NCBI GenBank assembly: GCA_027619975.1
Contig: JAQCGX010000021.1
Location: 1-54,179, forward strand
Reading direction: 5' to 3'
DNA from: Nitrospinota bacterium
GTDB lineage: Bacteria > Nitrospinota > Nitrospinia > Nitrospinales > VA-1
Length of the DNA: 54,179 nt
Below the pieces are notes generated by a model. That model did not search any database, had not been told where the DNA came from, and saw nothing but the letters and a program-made list of their open reading frames with translations. Shown here piece by piece: positions 43,347 through 53,002 of the stretch. The position numbers and the translations under genes are program-made. Numbering within the stretch: position 1 is the first letter of the stretch; each line of letters starts with the position of its first letter.

Positions 43347-43856
43347 TTATGGCTTGTAACCGATGACTCCGTCCAGTTTGGCTTTTGAGAAAGTGGCTTT
43401 GACGGTTTTGGCCTGGGTCAGGTCGGCGTTGGTCAGGTCGGCTCCAAAAAATGAAGCGGCTTCCAGGTTGGCTCCCTGCAGGTTGGCGCCTGCAAGATTG
43501 GCAAAAGTCAAACTCGCCTCCGTGAGGTTTGCCCTGAAGAATTTTGCCGAAGTCAAGGTCGCCCGGCTGAGAGAAGCATTGAGCAGGTTAGAATTGCTGA
43601 AGTCGGTATTTTCCAGTTTGGCTTCGTTAAAATTGGCGCTGTTTAAATCGGCTTCCCTGAAACTGGACCCGGAGAGATAGGCATTTTCAAATTTGGTTTT
43701 TACCAGAGCGGTTTTATTGAAATTGCCTTTTACGCAGGTCACCCCACTGAAATCCAACCCGGAAAGATCGAGACCGGATAAGTCAATGTCTATCAAATGA
43801 GGCCGGGTGTCCTCTTTCAACATTGCTTTTATTTTGGCGACGGTAATGTTTGCCAT
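43347..43856 (-). CDS. Pentapeptide-repeat protein
   Basis: The 169-residue protein consists, from about residue 22, of A(D/N)Lxx-type pentapeptide repeats (LDLSGLDFSG, then ANLTEASLTFANLAGANLQG), which fold into a right-handed quadrilateral beta-helix. The N-terminal helical part (MANITVAKIKAMLKED) has no signal peptide, so it is cytoplasmic. Some such proteins mimic DNA and protect gyrase; most have unknown roles. The gene is single. Confidence 0.85.
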   Translation of the reverse strand: MANITVAKIKAMLKEDTRPHLIDIDLSGLDLSGLDFSGVTCVKGNFNKTALVKTKFENAYLSGSSFREADLNSANFNEAKLENTDFSNSNLLNASLSRATLTSAKFFRANLTEASLTFANLAGANLQGANLEAASFFGADLTNADLTQAKTVKATFSKAKLDGVIGYKP

Positions 43857-43980
43857 GGACTGCCTTTCTTGTTTGCGTTCTTCCTGCGGTTCAAGATTTA
43901 TCCAGGGTTCTTTATGCAGATGCCAATATAGTTTTTAAGTCAAATTTTGACAATTCCTATAAACTTTAGGGGGTCGCCTT

Positions 43981-45507
43981 TTATTTCGTGGCTGTCAGGG
44001 GTTCTTCTATTTCTCGGGTCCGGTTTTTCCAAAGCTCAAACGCGAGATAAATATAAAACGGGGTGTATTCCAGCCAGGGAATCCATGAGGAATATTGCGG
44101 GATGTCCTGATAATCGAAGTAAAAATCAAGGTAGTAGAGTCCCGCCAGTCCGGTCAAGAGAATCCAGGACCGTAAGGGAAACAGGCAGATGAAAGGGATC
44201 ACCCAGGAAAGGTACCACGGGTTTTGTACTGGACTGAGCAGAAATACCAGGCTCATGAGAACAAAAATATCGCGCATCAGCTCGGCTTTTGATTTCTGCA
44301 AAAACCCCTTTCTGACCCCCAGGTAGATGACGGCGCCGATGAGGATCGCCGCAACGGTGATTTTGCTTAAAAACGTCGGCAGGTCGTTGGAAAAAAAAGT
44401 TTCCTCCACGCGATTCATTCCCAGAACGTCTGCAAAAAAATAAACCAGCAGGGAAAACAGGCTGTCGTTGCTTTGCCAGTAGATGGAAAATGTTTTCAGA
44501 CCTTCGAAGGTTTTTAGACCCGAATCGATGAATGGCAGGTAGCATAAGATCACCCCTCCGCCAAACACCAGAAGCAGGAAAAGCGGCGCTTTCCAAATGG
44601 GGGCGTTGTTCTGTTTGCTGGTGATTGCGGCCTGTTGCAGGAACAGGGGCAGGAGGATGATGGGGTACAGCTTGACCAGAAAACTGAACGCCAATAATAT
44701 TTGGGCCAGCAGATGACGATGAACGATCAGGTAATAGACGGCGGCGCACAAAAAAGCGACTCCAAGCACATCCAGATGGGTGGAGTTGAACGTTTCCTTG
44801 ATGAGTAGCGGCGACCAGAAGTAAATCAGGCAAAGGTTGCGGTTTTTGCCGAGAGCCGCAAGGATTTTGATGATGAAAAAAAGAGCGATCAGATCAAAAA
44901 GCAAAAAGGTCAACCGCATGGCTAAAATGCTATCTGGCTGGATGCTGGCGACGGCGCGGAAAATAAACTGCGCCATGGGCGGATAGATCGTGGGAACGTC
45001 CGGATGGTTGACCCGTTCCAGGGTTCTCAAGGCTTTTTCGTTTTGCCATTTCAGGCCGTTGAGAAGATCAAGGTTCTTTTGGCTTTCAAGGTCGTATCGT
45101 TTCTCGAAATTTTCAGGGTCCTGGATTTTAAAAGACAGGTAATCGTCAGTTTCCTCCGGCGCGTATTTATAGGGGTTGATGCCGTTGGCAAACACTTTGC
45201 CGTCCCACAGGTAGCGGTAAACGTCATCTTCCTGAATCTGGTTTGCCGGCAGGATGCCCACCCGAAACAGAAGACCCAAGACGATGATGACCCAAAGAGC
45301 AGAAGATGAGGAGTCGGTTTTCTGAATCACCCTCCTGCAGGCAAAAGCGTAGAGCCCGAACAGAGCGAAATAAATTGCCAGGTAGGTGAGAATGGGCCGG
45401 TCCGCATATCCGCCCCCCCAGTTGAACTGCCGGGAGAGCGCGGTCAGGCAGGCGTACAAAACCAGACTGGGTATTCCCAAGGTAAGTAACTGACGGTGAG
45501 AGCGCAT
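43981..45507 (-). CDS. GT-C polytopic glycosyltransferase (GT87/mannosyltransferase-like)
   Basis: The 508-residue membrane protein has about 11-13 helices and, after the first three, the extracytoplasmic acidic motif QEDDVYRYLWDGKVFANGIN (about 110-129). This DD-Y-RY-WDG arrangement is typical of polyprenyl-phosphate-sugar-dependent GT-C enzymes. It likely adds a sugar from a lipid carrier on the periplasmic side. The C-terminus is charged (ELWKNRTREIEEP). Adjacent genes give no sugar specificity. Confidence 0.82.
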   Translation of the reverse strand: MRSHRQLLTLGIPSLVLYACLTALSRQFNWGGGYADRPILTYLAIYFALFGLYAFACRRVIQKTDSSSSALWVIIVLGLLFRVGILPANQIQEDDVYRYLWDGKVFANGINPYKYAPEETDDYLSFKIQDPENFEKRYDLESQKNLDLLNGLKWQNEKALRTLERVNHPDVPTIYPPMAQFIFRAVASIQPDSILAMRLTFLLFDLIALFFIIKILAALGKNRNLCLIYFWSPLLIKETFNSTHLDVLGVAFLCAAVYYLIVHRHLLAQILLAFSFLVKLYPIILLPLFLQQAAITSKQNNAPIWKAPLFLLLVFGGGVILCYLPFIDSGLKTFEGLKTFSIYWQSNDSLFSLLVYFFADVLGMNRVEETFFSNDLPTFLSKITVAAILIGAVIYLGVRKGFLQKSKAELMRDIFVLMSLVFLLSPVQNPWYLSWVIPFICLFPLRSWILLTGLAGLYYLDFYFDYQDIPQYSSWIPWLEYTPFYIYLAFELWKNRTREIEEPLTATK

Positions 45508-45710
45508 AGGGCTGAAACGTGAACTGCTGATATGAAAATCTGTGAGGAACAGGGTTTTGAGAAACCGGGTGACATTTCCCCTGTTCTATGAGGGTTGTCA
45601 GGGTCAGGTGATCTCTGCGCCTACGGGCTTTGGGCCAGGGAACGTTGATCTTCCTGTTTTTTCAGTTCCTGCAATTCGACTTCGCTCAACCTGCAAGGCT
45701 GTGGTTATCG

Positions 45711-46052
45711 CTAAACCCCTTTCAGAGCTTCTTCCTGGGAATCGTAAACCTCAAATACCGTCAGCAGACGGGCGATCTCAAAAACGTCCTTGACCATAGG
45801 GGTCAAATTTGTGAGCCGGAATTTGGTGTTGTTGCTGTGGCTCCATTGCAATCCTTCCACCAGGGTGGCAATGCCCGAACTGTCGATATAGGACACGTTG
45901 GAAAGGTCAACCACAATCATCTTTTGATTTTTTTTAAATAAATCCGTTAAATGTGTTCGCACCAGGGTCGAGGTGCTCATGTCAATTTCCCCCTGGATTA
46001 TGAGGGTTGCAGTTCCGTTGCCAGATTCAATGGATTGAAGTTCAATTGACAT
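45711..46052 (-). CDS. Anti-sigma factor antagonist (STAS domain)
   Basis: The 113-residue STAS protein is of the SpoIIAA/RsbV type. The regulatory Ser lies in VDLSNVSYIDSSGIATL, near residue 55-58. It would bind the partner kinase when unphosphorylated and release a sigma factor or other target. The kinase gene is 12 bp upstream on the same strand, so the pair is one operon. No sigma factor or PP2C phosphatase gene is in the window. Confidence 0.9.
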   Translation of the reverse strand: MSIELQSIESGNGTATLIIQGEIDMSTSTLVRTHLTDLFKKNQKMIVVDLSNVSYIDSSGIATLVEGLQWSHSNNTKFRLTNLTPMVKDVFEIARLLTVFEVYDSQEEALKGV

Positions 46053-46064
46053 ATGTTTGTTTTG

Positions 46065-46493
46065 TTATCGCGAAGAGGTTAATTCATTTTTCAGACGCTT
46101 GCTCATTGTAAGCAGGGTCCCGGTTTCACGATCGGTGCAATAACTGACTTCATCCATGATTTCATTCATAAAAAAGGTTCCAAGGCCCCCCGGTTCTATC
46201 TGATCGAGAGGCCGGGGTTTGATTTCTTTGGAATCGCATTGTTTGCCATAGTCGCGGATCTTTGCTTGAAATGAATCCTCAGCCAGGGAGAAGCAAATCT
46301 CTATCGGTTGATCCGGGCAACCGGCATAACTGTATTTGATGATATTGGAGCACGCTTCATCGACACACAGGATCAACCGCTGGGCAGTTTCCTCAGACAC
46401 CTGATGGTCGAGCAGCAGATGGTGCAGAACCTTGCGGACAAGGCACAGGTATTTGGAATTACTGGGAATAGTGAGTTTGACAGATTCTGTCAT
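46065..46493 (-). CDS. Anti-sigma regulatory kinase (RsbW/SpoIIAB-like HATPase)
   Basis: The 142-residue protein has the GHKL ATPase pattern: N-box LCVDEACSNIIKYSY, G1-like RDYGKQCD, and G2 GGLGTFFMNEIMDEV. It probably phosphorylates the adjacent STAS protein and restrains a partner. It is the first gene of the pair. The 360-bp upstream gap contains no regulator gene. Confidence 0.88.
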   Translation of the reverse strand: MTESVKLTIPSNSKYLCLVRKVLHHLLLDHQVSEETAQRLILCVDEACSNIIKYSYAGCPDQPIEICFSLAEDSFQAKIRDYGKQCDSKEIKPRPLDQIEPGGLGTFFMNEIMDEVSYCTDRETGTLLTMSKRLKNELTSSR

Positions 46494-46855
46494 AAAGCCC
46501 TATTTTTCAAATGGTCAATAAGCCCACCATTATAAAACATTTTCTTGCTCAAGCCTATGGGTTAAATTGAAAACAGGCCCGATAAAAAACTTGTACATAA
46601 TCATGCTATTTTTTGTGACCCGCGATTTTTCAATATGATTGTAAAAAGGGGACGGATAAGAAGCGGAGGAAGTCGCCTGACGTTTTTAGCGGGAAAATTC
46701 TTTGGAAATAGCAAGGTGGTGGGAGGGGACTCGCAGGAATACTTTTGGGGTTTTTTGCAGAGGAAGCACTAAAATAAAACTTTGATCTTGCCAGACAACG
46801 CAGTTAAAATGAAACTGGTTGAAGTATTTCATATTATTGAAGGTGTCGACTTAAG
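46494..46855. other. Divergent intergenic region with a possible leader ORF
   Basis: No clear gene. A 16-codon ORF (ATG 46809 to TGA 46859) reads MKLVEVFHIIEGVDLR and its stop overlaps the DciA-like ATG as ATGA. This could couple translation or be chance. An AATGG/CCATT hairpin lies near 46518-46539. Confidence 0.35.
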
Positions 46856-47224
46856 ATGAGCCAACAACGCCCCTGGTCGGGGATTCGCTCGATTCTTTCG
46901 CATTCGCTAAAACAGGTTGTTGTCGATCCCAGGGATTCCCTGGAGTTGATGGCGCTCCGCTGGGCGCTCGTCGCGGGAAAAGAAATCGCCGAAGTCACGC
47001 AAGTAAACAAAGTGACACCGAAAACGCTTTACATCGATGTGGCGGGGAACGAATGGTTGTCCGCTCTGCAGGCGTTGCAAGAAAAAATAATTGCTGAAAT
47101 GCGAGAGCAGGAAGGTTGTGGAGAATTAACGCGGATCCTGTTTAAGGTCGTGTCAGCCTCTCCATCGAAAACCCGAACCCAAGCGGCCATTAAGGATAAT
47201 GCGGAAAAGGAAATCAAGAAATGA
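46856..47224 (+). CDS. DUF721/DciA-like protein
   Basis: The 122-residue protein has the DUF721 pattern: residues 20-100 with LRWALVAGKEIAEVTQVNKV, LYIDVAGNEWLSALQ, and LTRILFKV. DciA is the helicase-loading factor of many bacteria that lack DnaC, so this is the likely role, together with DnaB. The C-terminal tail is basic and probably disordered. It overlaps the TPR lipoprotein gene by 4 bp (ATGA). Confidence 0.8.
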   Translation: MSQQRPWSGIRSILSHSLKQVVVDPRDSLELMALRWALVAGKEIAEVTQVNKVTPKTLYIDVAGNEWLSALQALQEKIIAEMREQEGCGELTRILFKVVSASPSKTRTQAAIKDNAEKEIKK

Positions 47225-49059
47225 CAAAAGTCTTAAGTTTCACCAAGTCCCTCACTCCTCTGGATAGAAGAACCTTTAGTATGCCGTTGGTGCTTGCGGG
47301 GTGGATGATGATCGCCAATTGCAGTGCACTGCCTCTGGGCCAGTCTTCTTCAATGAGGGATGGTGACCTTGCTTCATCGTATGCCGTAAAAAGCGTGAAA
47401 ACGGACAAAACCACGCAAGCTTCCAAAGACCCCAGGGCTTATTATCATTTTCTTCTGGCCCTGAAAGCTGAAAGCGAATCGCAATTTGAACTTGCGGCCT
47501 CGCATTACGGGGAAGTGGTGAAACACGACCCGACCGTGGAGGAAATGCATGAAACGTTAGCGGTTCTGCTTCTCAGGTCCGGACAATTGGACGAGCTTCT
47601 CAAAGTTTGCCAGAGTTCTTTGGAGCAGTTTCCCAATAACCCCGCCCTCAATCTGATCCTGGCGGATGTTCTGGCGGGACGCAAAGATTATTACGGCGCT
47701 ATTAAATATTACCGCAAGGCGGCGGAGGCGGACCCCGATGGGTCCAGGGCTTATCTGCTCATGGGGACGGTGTACGACGCTCTCAAACAATACGACCCGG
47801 CCAGGGAAATGTACGAGAAGGTGGTTTTGACCGAACCGTCGAACCCTCTGGGTTATCATCTTCTGAGCCAGTCGCAAATTCGTCAAGGCGATTTAGAAGC
47901 CGCTCAGGTGAGCCTGGGGAAAGCCGTTTCCTTAAGACCTAACTTTATCCAGGCGAGGGAGCATTTTGCCTGGGTTCTAATGAAACTGGGAATAACCGAA
48001 CAGGCAATCCGGGAATTAAAATTGCTCATTAAGTTGGACCCCCGTAATGAAAAAGTCCGCAAATATCTTGAACAACTGCAGAATATTTCGTCTGCGGCAA
48101 AAGCAGTCCCCCTGGACTCCCAGGACGTTCCCGAAGATTTGAGCCGCCCGGTTGATATTCATATGAATATCGCGGCAATTTTTTATGAGCAGGCGGATTA
48201 TCTTAAAGCTCTGGATGAATTTCAACTTGCCCTGATCGGTGAGGACAGGAAAGAACCGCACATGCTCATGTCCAGAATCTATGAAATTCTGGGAAGGTTG
48301 GACAAAGCCATTGATGAATTTGAAATTCTGAGAAAAATGGACCCGGAGTCGGTGGATATCTTGCGCTACACCGCACGCTTGTACAGTTTGAACGAGCAAC
48401 CCAATGAAGCGGTTCTGTTGGTTGAGAAGGCGGTTCACATTCAACCTAAAAATGATTCCCTGTACCACTCGCTGTCGCTGGCCTATATGGCTGTGGAGAA
48501 ATTTGATCTTGCCATTGAAAGCATGCGCACCGCTATTACCCTAAATGACAGTAAAGATTCCTATTATTTTGAGTTGGGGGCTCTTTTGGAGCGGTCGGGG
48601 AAATACACGGACGCCATAGAGAATATGCAGAGGGCCATCGAATTAAACCCCATGCACTCGAACGCGCATAATTTTATCGGCTATATGTATGCCCAGGAAG
48701 GGCAGTATCTGGACAAGGCGTTGACGCATTTAAAGAAAGCGCTTTCCATTCAGCCGCGCAATGGATATTTTCTGGACAGTCTGGGCTGGATTTATTTTAA
48801 ACAGGGGGATTCGGAAAAAGCGTTGACGGAAATCAAAAAAGCCATGGTCTACACCTCCCCGGATCCGGTTCTTTATGACCATCTGGGCGATGTCCAGTTT
48901 GCCTTGAAAAACTATGATGAAGCGCACGGCGCCTGGCAAACCAGCTTATCGCTGACCCGGGTTAAAAAAGATGATCCTGATGGTGGAGAAGTTCCGGACG
49001 AGAAGACCCTGGAGGAAAAAATAAATAAAGTGGGTCGATTGCTCCGGGAAAGCTATTAA
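47221..49059 (+). CDS. Large TPR lipoprotein
   Basis: The 612-residue protein has an export signal with lipobox IANC (Cys34); an RR pair in DRRTFS precedes the hydrophobic region and could indicate Tat export, but Sec is equally possible. From about residue 65 to the end it consists of about 14 TPR units (for example AIKYYRKAAEADPDGSRAY, AIENMQRAIELNPMHSNAH). It is a scaffold in the outer-membrane periphery. The start overlaps the DciA-like gene. Its TAA stop sits exactly at the edge of MITE C, so the last residues or the stop may be new. Confidence 0.88.
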   Translation: MTKVLSFTKSLTPLDRRTFSMPLVLAGWMMIANCSALPLGQSSSMRDGDLASSYAVKSVKTDKTTQASKDPRAYYHFLLALKAESESQFELAASHYGEVVKHDPTVEEMHETLAVLLLRSGQLDELLKVCQSSLEQFPNNPALNLILADVLAGRKDYYGAIKYYRKAAEADPDGSRAYLLMGTVYDALKQYDPAREMYEKVVLTEPSNPLGYHLLSQSQIRQGDLEAAQVSLGKAVSLRPNFIQAREHFAWVLMKLGITEQAIRELKLLIKLDPRNEKVRKYLEQLQNISSAAKAVPLDSQDVPEDLSRPVDIHMNIAAIFYEQADYLKALDEFQLALIGEDRKEPHMLMSRIYEILGRLDKAIDEFEILRKMDPESVDILRYTARLYSLNEQPNEAVLLVEKAVHIQPKNDSLYHSLSLAYMAVEKFDLAIESMRTAITLNDSKDSYYFELGALLERSGKYTDAIENMQRAIELNPMHSNAHNFIGYMYAQEGQYLDKALTHLKKALSIQPRNGYFLDSLGWIYFKQGDSEKALTEIKKAMVYTSPDPVLYDHLGDVQFALKNYDEAHGAWQTSLSLTRVKKDDPDGGEVPDEKTLEEKINKVGRLLRESY

Positions 49060-49282
49060 GGGCATCTCTAAAAATTAGTTTATTACAGGAAATCGAACAC
49101 TGTACAAGGATTTCTTATATTGGTGGCACGGGCTTTCTAGCCCGTGCGAACAGGCTGGAAAGGCGGAATTAAATTCCGCACTTCCGTATAACCTTTAAGG
49201 GCAGGTCGCCTGTTCCACTAAAACAAAGCTATTTCCTTAAATTGACGATTAGGAGCATTTAGTCAATTTTTAGAGATACCCT
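49059..49282. mobile_element. MITE copy C (224 bp)
   Basis: AGGGCATCTCTAAAAATTAG begins at 49059 and the inverted end AATTTTTAGAGATACCCT finishes at 49282; the symmetry extends to TTAAGGG/CCCTTAA. The centre holds the 96-bp module. The right arm matches copy A at 1-67. No transposase. It lies between a TPR lipoprotein stop and the cysteine desulfurase gene. Confidence 0.88.
49123..49218. repeat. 96-bp palindromic module, copy in MITE C
   Basis: It starts GTGGCACGGGCTTTCTAGCC and ends GGTCGCCTGTTCCAC, with the central GCGGAATTAAATTCCGC. Identical length to the copies at 13405-13500 and 18662-18757. Confidence 0.85.
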
Positions 49283-49366
49283 TAATATTCCGGTTATTAT
49301 TTGCGGGTTAATAAGTTCTTATCCTCAGACCCGCTCCTATTTGTCCATAAAGTACGAGAATTCATT

Positions 49367-50530
49367 TTGCAGAAAATATATCTGGATCATAACGCCACCA
49401 CCCCTTTGCATCCGGAGGTTCTGGATGCCATGCTCCCTGTAATGCAGGAATTTTTCGGAAATCCTTCGAGCATCCATTCAGAGGGGAGAAAAGCCAGGGT
49501 CTTCCTGGATGAGGCGCGGGAGCAAGTTGCAGGTCTCATTGGGGCCAGTCCGGGAGAAATTATTTTTACCAGCGGGGGAACCGAATCAAATAACCTGGCT
49601 CTTCTCGGTGTAGCCTTCAGTCAGCAGGAAAAGGGTCGTCACATTATCACCTGTGAAATAGAACACCCGTCCATACTAAATCCCTGCCAACAACTCGAAA
49701 ATCTGGGATTTCAGATTGATCGCCTGCCAGTGGACCCAAAGGGTCGCATTGACCTTGAGCAATTGCAGCGTACCCTAAAAGATTCCACCGTTTTAATTTC
49801 ACTGCAACACGCGAACAGCGAGGTGGGAACCTTGCAACAGATCGAAAAGATCGGGCAAATTGCACGGGAAAATTCGGTCTATTTTCATACCGACGCCGTT
49901 CAGAGTGTCGGAAAGATTCCCGTTGATATAAAAAAAATTCCCGTGGACTTTCTTTCCATGTCGTCCCATAAGTTGAACGGACCCAAGGGCTCGGGAGCGT
50001 TATTTGTTAAAAAAGGGAGTCCCGCCTTATTTTCCCCGGTATGTGGAGGCAATCAGGAAAAGAAAAGACGGGGAGGCACGGAAAATGTGGCCGGCATTGT
50101 AGGTTTTGGTAAAGCTTGTGAACTTGCTAACGCTCGGTTGGAATCGGGCGGCGTCAAGGCGTTGGAAGATTTACGTAATCATTTTTACCAACGGATCACT
50201 GAATTGCTTTCGGGAGTTGAAATGTTGGGAGACAAAGAGTTTTCTCTTCCTAATACTTTAAACCTTTCTATTGAAGATGCGGACGGGGAAACTCTGATGA
50301 TCGGTCTTGATGTGGAGGGAATTTCCGTATCGACAGGTTCGGCTTGCAGTTCAGGATCTTCTCTTCCTTCTCATGTTCTTACAAATATGCAGGTTCCCGA
50401 GGATCGAATCAAATCTTCTCTACGGTTCAGCCTGGGGTGGAGAAACACTAAAGAACAGTTGAACTTTGCGGCTCAGGCGCTCAGTCGCCTTGTAACTTTG
50501 AATCGAAAAAAATCGGTGATGGCCCGATAA
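49367..50530 (+). CDS. Cysteine desulfurase (NifS/IscS-like)
   Basis: This PLP enzyme takes sulfur from cysteine for Fe-S clusters, tRNA thiolation or ThiS. The 387-residue protein has YLDHNATTPLHP, TSGGTESNNLAL, HADAVQ as HTDAVQSVGKIP, the PLP Lys in SSHKLNGPKGSG, and the active-site Cys loop STGSACSSGS. The start is set at TTG 49367, which precedes KIYLDHNATT; a TTG at 49301 is also in frame. No iscU or other isc gene follows, so it is solitary. It may supply sulfur for the thiamine operon product ThiS. Confidence 0.92.
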   Translation: MQKIYLDHNATTPLHPEVLDAMLPVMQEFFGNPSSIHSEGRKARVFLDEAREQVAGLIGASPGEIIFTSGGTESNNLALLGVAFSQQEKGRHIITCEIEHPSILNPCQQLENLGFQIDRLPVDPKGRIDLEQLQRTLKDSTVLISLQHANSEVGTLQQIEKIGQIARENSVYFHTDAVQSVGKIPVDIKKIPVDFLSMSSHKLNGPKGSGALFVKKGSPALFSPVCGGNQEKKRRGGTENVAGIVGFGKACELANARLESGGVKALEDLRNHFYQRITELLSGVEMLGDKEFSLPNTLNLSIEDADGETLMIGLDVEGISVSTGSACSSGSSLPSHVLTNMQVPEDRIKSSLRFSLGWRNTKEQLNFAAQALSRLVTLNRKKSVMAR

Positions 50531-50531
50531 G

Positions 50532-50551
50532 CCTAACTTTAGGTTTTTTTT
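50532..50551 (+). terminator. Weak rho-independent terminator
   Basis: CCTAA (50532-50536) and TTAGG (50539-50543) form a short stem followed by eight T. It lies directly after the cysteine desulfurase stop. The stem is short. Confidence 0.5.
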
Positions 50552-50668
50552 GAAAAAATATCGCAACTCCAATTTCTTTTATTTGTATTGACCTGATAAA
50601 ATCGTATAATATTATCCATTGATAATTAAGGGTTATTCAATCCTTTGCTCAAAATAATGGAGAAACGC

Positions 50669-51607
50669 ATGTCCCCAAAGAATTTATTATTTCGTCTTCT
50701 GGTCGTTTTCCTTGTGGCCTCCCCGTTAGTCCTGAATGGGTGCAGCTACATCCCCTGGATTGGGGATAGCGAAGAGGAAGACCTTGCCTTCGAAGAAGAT
50801 TTTCCTTTTGAAGACGAACAGACTGCAAAGACCGCCAAGAGTTCCGGTGGTGATGATGATTTTTTTGCAGAGGACGGAGCTTTGGCGGAAAAGAGTAGCG
50901 GGGATTTTTCCAGTATTGAACAGGGCACCGACTCTAAAGAGTTGAAGGGGGATGTGGAAAGTCTTCAATACCAGCAGGAGGCATTGATCAGCAAGGTTAG
51001 AGAGTTGGAAGAAATTCTTCAAACCTTGGAACCCAAAGTGAGTGCAACTCAGGAGCGATTGGAGGGCAGTCTATCTTCTGTTACAAACCAGTCAGAGTTC
51101 CTGCAACCTGAGATTGAAGACCTTAAATTAAAGGTAGGTCAATTAAACGAAGAAATTTCCAGACTGAAAATGGGCGGGACAAAAATGCCACATTCTGAAA
51201 GCAGTGTCAGCCGTGGAACTTCCTCAAAAAGTCCTGGAACTCCCGCCGAATACAATAAAGCCCTGGAGGCTTATCAGAAAGGGAATTATGATGAGTCCAT
51301 TCTCCTGTTTCAGAACTTTGCCTTGAGCAATCCGCCGTTGAACTTGAAGGATAATATTCTTTTCTGGATTGGAAGCAATTACGTCAAACTGGAAATGTAT
51401 GATAATGCGATCAAGCAATTTGATACGGTTATCAACCAGTTTCCTCGTGGAAACAAAGCGCACGATTCCAGATTGATGCTGGGCATCAGTTATTATAAAA
51501 AAGGAGAGGCCAGCCGGGCCATCGAAGTTTTAGAGTCTGCTCTGAAATATAATCCGCCCTCAGCGGTCAAAGGGAAAATATTAGCCCAGTTGAATGCAAT
51601 TCAATAA
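50669..51607 (+). CDS. CpoB/YbgF-like periplasmic TPR lipoprotein
   Basis: The 312-residue protein has a lipobox LVLNGC near residue 25, an acidic linker (28-90), a coiled coil (about 95-165) and a C-terminal TPR part (about 190-310, ALEAYQKGNYDESILLFQNF and FWIGSNYVKLEMYDNAIKQFD). This order matches the Tol-Pal coordinator CpoB (YbgF), though an acidic lipoprotein linker is not typical. No tol or pal genes are nearby. The ATG at 50669 is chosen because GGAG lies 6 bases upstream. Confidence 0.82.
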   Translation: MSPKNLLFRLLVVFLVASPLVLNGCSYIPWIGDSEEEDLAFEEDFPFEDEQTAKTAKSSGGDDDFFAEDGALAEKSSGDFSSIEQGTDSKELKGDVESLQYQQEALISKVRELEEILQTLEPKVSATQERLEGSLSSVTNQSEFLQPEIEDLKLKVGQLNEEISRLKMGGTKMPHSESSVSRGTSSKSPGTPAEYNKALEAYQKGNYDESILLFQNFALSNPPLNLKDNILFWIGSNYVKLEMYDNAIKQFDTVINQFPRGNKAHDSRLMLGISYYKKGEASRAIEVLESALKYNPPSAVKGKILAQLNAIQ

Positions 51608-51664
51608 TCCGGTTCCATCCCATCACAAACTCCCGCCTGCGAGTTTTTGATGACCTCCCTGTAA

Positions 51665-52822
51665 ATGAAGATTGCGCTCGTTCATGATTGGCTGACAGGA
51701 ATGCGGGGCGGGGAGAAATGTCTTGAAGTTTTCTGCCGGCTTTATCCTGAAGCCGACCTGTTCACCCTTCTGCATATTCCGGGCTCCGTTTCTTCCGTAA
51801 TAGAAAACAGGAAAATTCACACCTCGTTTTTGCAGTCCCTTCCCTTTATTGAAAAAAAATACCGCCATTTTTTATTCTTGATGCCGCGTGCCATAGAGAA
51901 ATTCGATCTGAAGGGTTATGATCTGGTTTTGAGTAGCAGTCATTGTGTTGCCAAGGGAATTGTTCCTGAAAAAGGGAGTTTACATATTTGTTACTGTTAT
52001 ACTCCCATGAGGTATATCTGGGACCAGTATGACCAGTATTTCAATAGAAAATCGAGTGGGATATTAACTTCTACAGCCATGCGCCTTATTGCCCCTCGTC
52101 TCAGACGTTGGGATGTGCGGTCGAGTAAAAGAGTAGATGAGTTTATCGCCATTTCCAGGCATGTGCAAAAACGAATCAAAAAATATTACGATAAGGAATC
52201 CACAATAATTTATCCCCCTGTGGATAGTGTGTTTTATTCTCCGATTAAGGAACACAAGGAAGATTTTTTCCTGATCGTCTCCGCATTCGCGCCCTATAAG
52301 CGGTTGGATTTAGCGGTTGAAGCTTTTAATCAGTTAGGCTGTCCTCTCGTCATCATAGGTGAGGGGCAAAGGGGGAAGTATCTCAAGAGCATCGCCGGTC
52401 CCAACGTCCAGTTCAAGGGTCGGTTGACTGATGAGGAAATCCGTTCCTATCTTGCACGATGTCGGGCGTTTGTATTTTGCGGGGAAGAGGATTTCGGAAT
52501 CACTCCCTTGGAAGCACAGTCGATGGGGCGTCCGGTTATAGGTTTTGCGAAGGGTGGTTTATTGGAAACTGTGATTCCAGACAGGGGAACCTGGAAACCG
52601 GAGACTGGAATCAGCGAAGAAAAAACAGACCGCCCTACAGGAGTATTTTTCTACGAGCAATCGCCGCAAGCCCTGTTATCCGCCGTAAATCATTTTGAAA
52701 AAATAGAAGACCGGTTTGAACCTGAATCGATTAGAAACCATGCACTTCAGTTTGATTTAAATATTTTTTCTGATCGCATTCAGCATTTTATTGAAGATCG
52801 GTATCGAAAACATCAATGCTGA
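51665..52822 (+). CDS. Family 4 glycosyltransferase (WbaZ-like)
   Basis: The 385-residue GT-B enzyme starts MKIALVHDWLTGMRGGEKC, with the acceptor-side GGEK motif, then YCYTPMRYIWDQYDQYF, and in the C-terminal domain VSAFAPYKRLDLAVEAF, VIIGEGQRGKYL, and the donor-binding ExFGITPLEAQSMGRPVIGF (EEDFGITPLEA). It likely adds mannose or another hexose in O-antigen or similar glycan. A decayed partial copy lies at 53981-54179. Confidence 0.9.
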   Translation: MKIALVHDWLTGMRGGEKCLEVFCRLYPEADLFTLLHIPGSVSSVIENRKIHTSFLQSLPFIEKKYRHFLFLMPRAIEKFDLKGYDLVLSSSHCVAKGIVPEKGSLHICYCYTPMRYIWDQYDQYFNRKSSGILTSTAMRLIAPRLRRWDVRSSKRVDEFIAISRHVQKRIKKYYDKESTIIYPPVDSVFYSPIKEHKEDFFLIVSAFAPYKRLDLAVEAFNQLGCPLVIIGEGQRGKYLKSIAGPNVQFKGRLTDEEIRSYLARCRAFVFCGEEDFGITPLEAQSMGRPVIGFAKGGLLETVIPDRGTWKPETGISEEKTDRPTGVFFYEQSPQALLSAVNHFEKIEDRFEPESIRNHALQFDLNIFSDRIQHFIEDRYRKHQC

Positions 52823-53002
52823 AAAAGCACGGCTAACTTTTCCTTTCCGCAATTTTTATTTCTGACAGCAGCACTTTTATTTATAGGAAGTTCAGCCCTT
52901 CATGGGTTGTGGTGATTATTTTTTGGATTTTGGCCACTATCCTTGATTAGAAATAAAGAATAGTGGAATAAGTATGATGAAAAAAAACAATTTGACCTGG
53001 GT

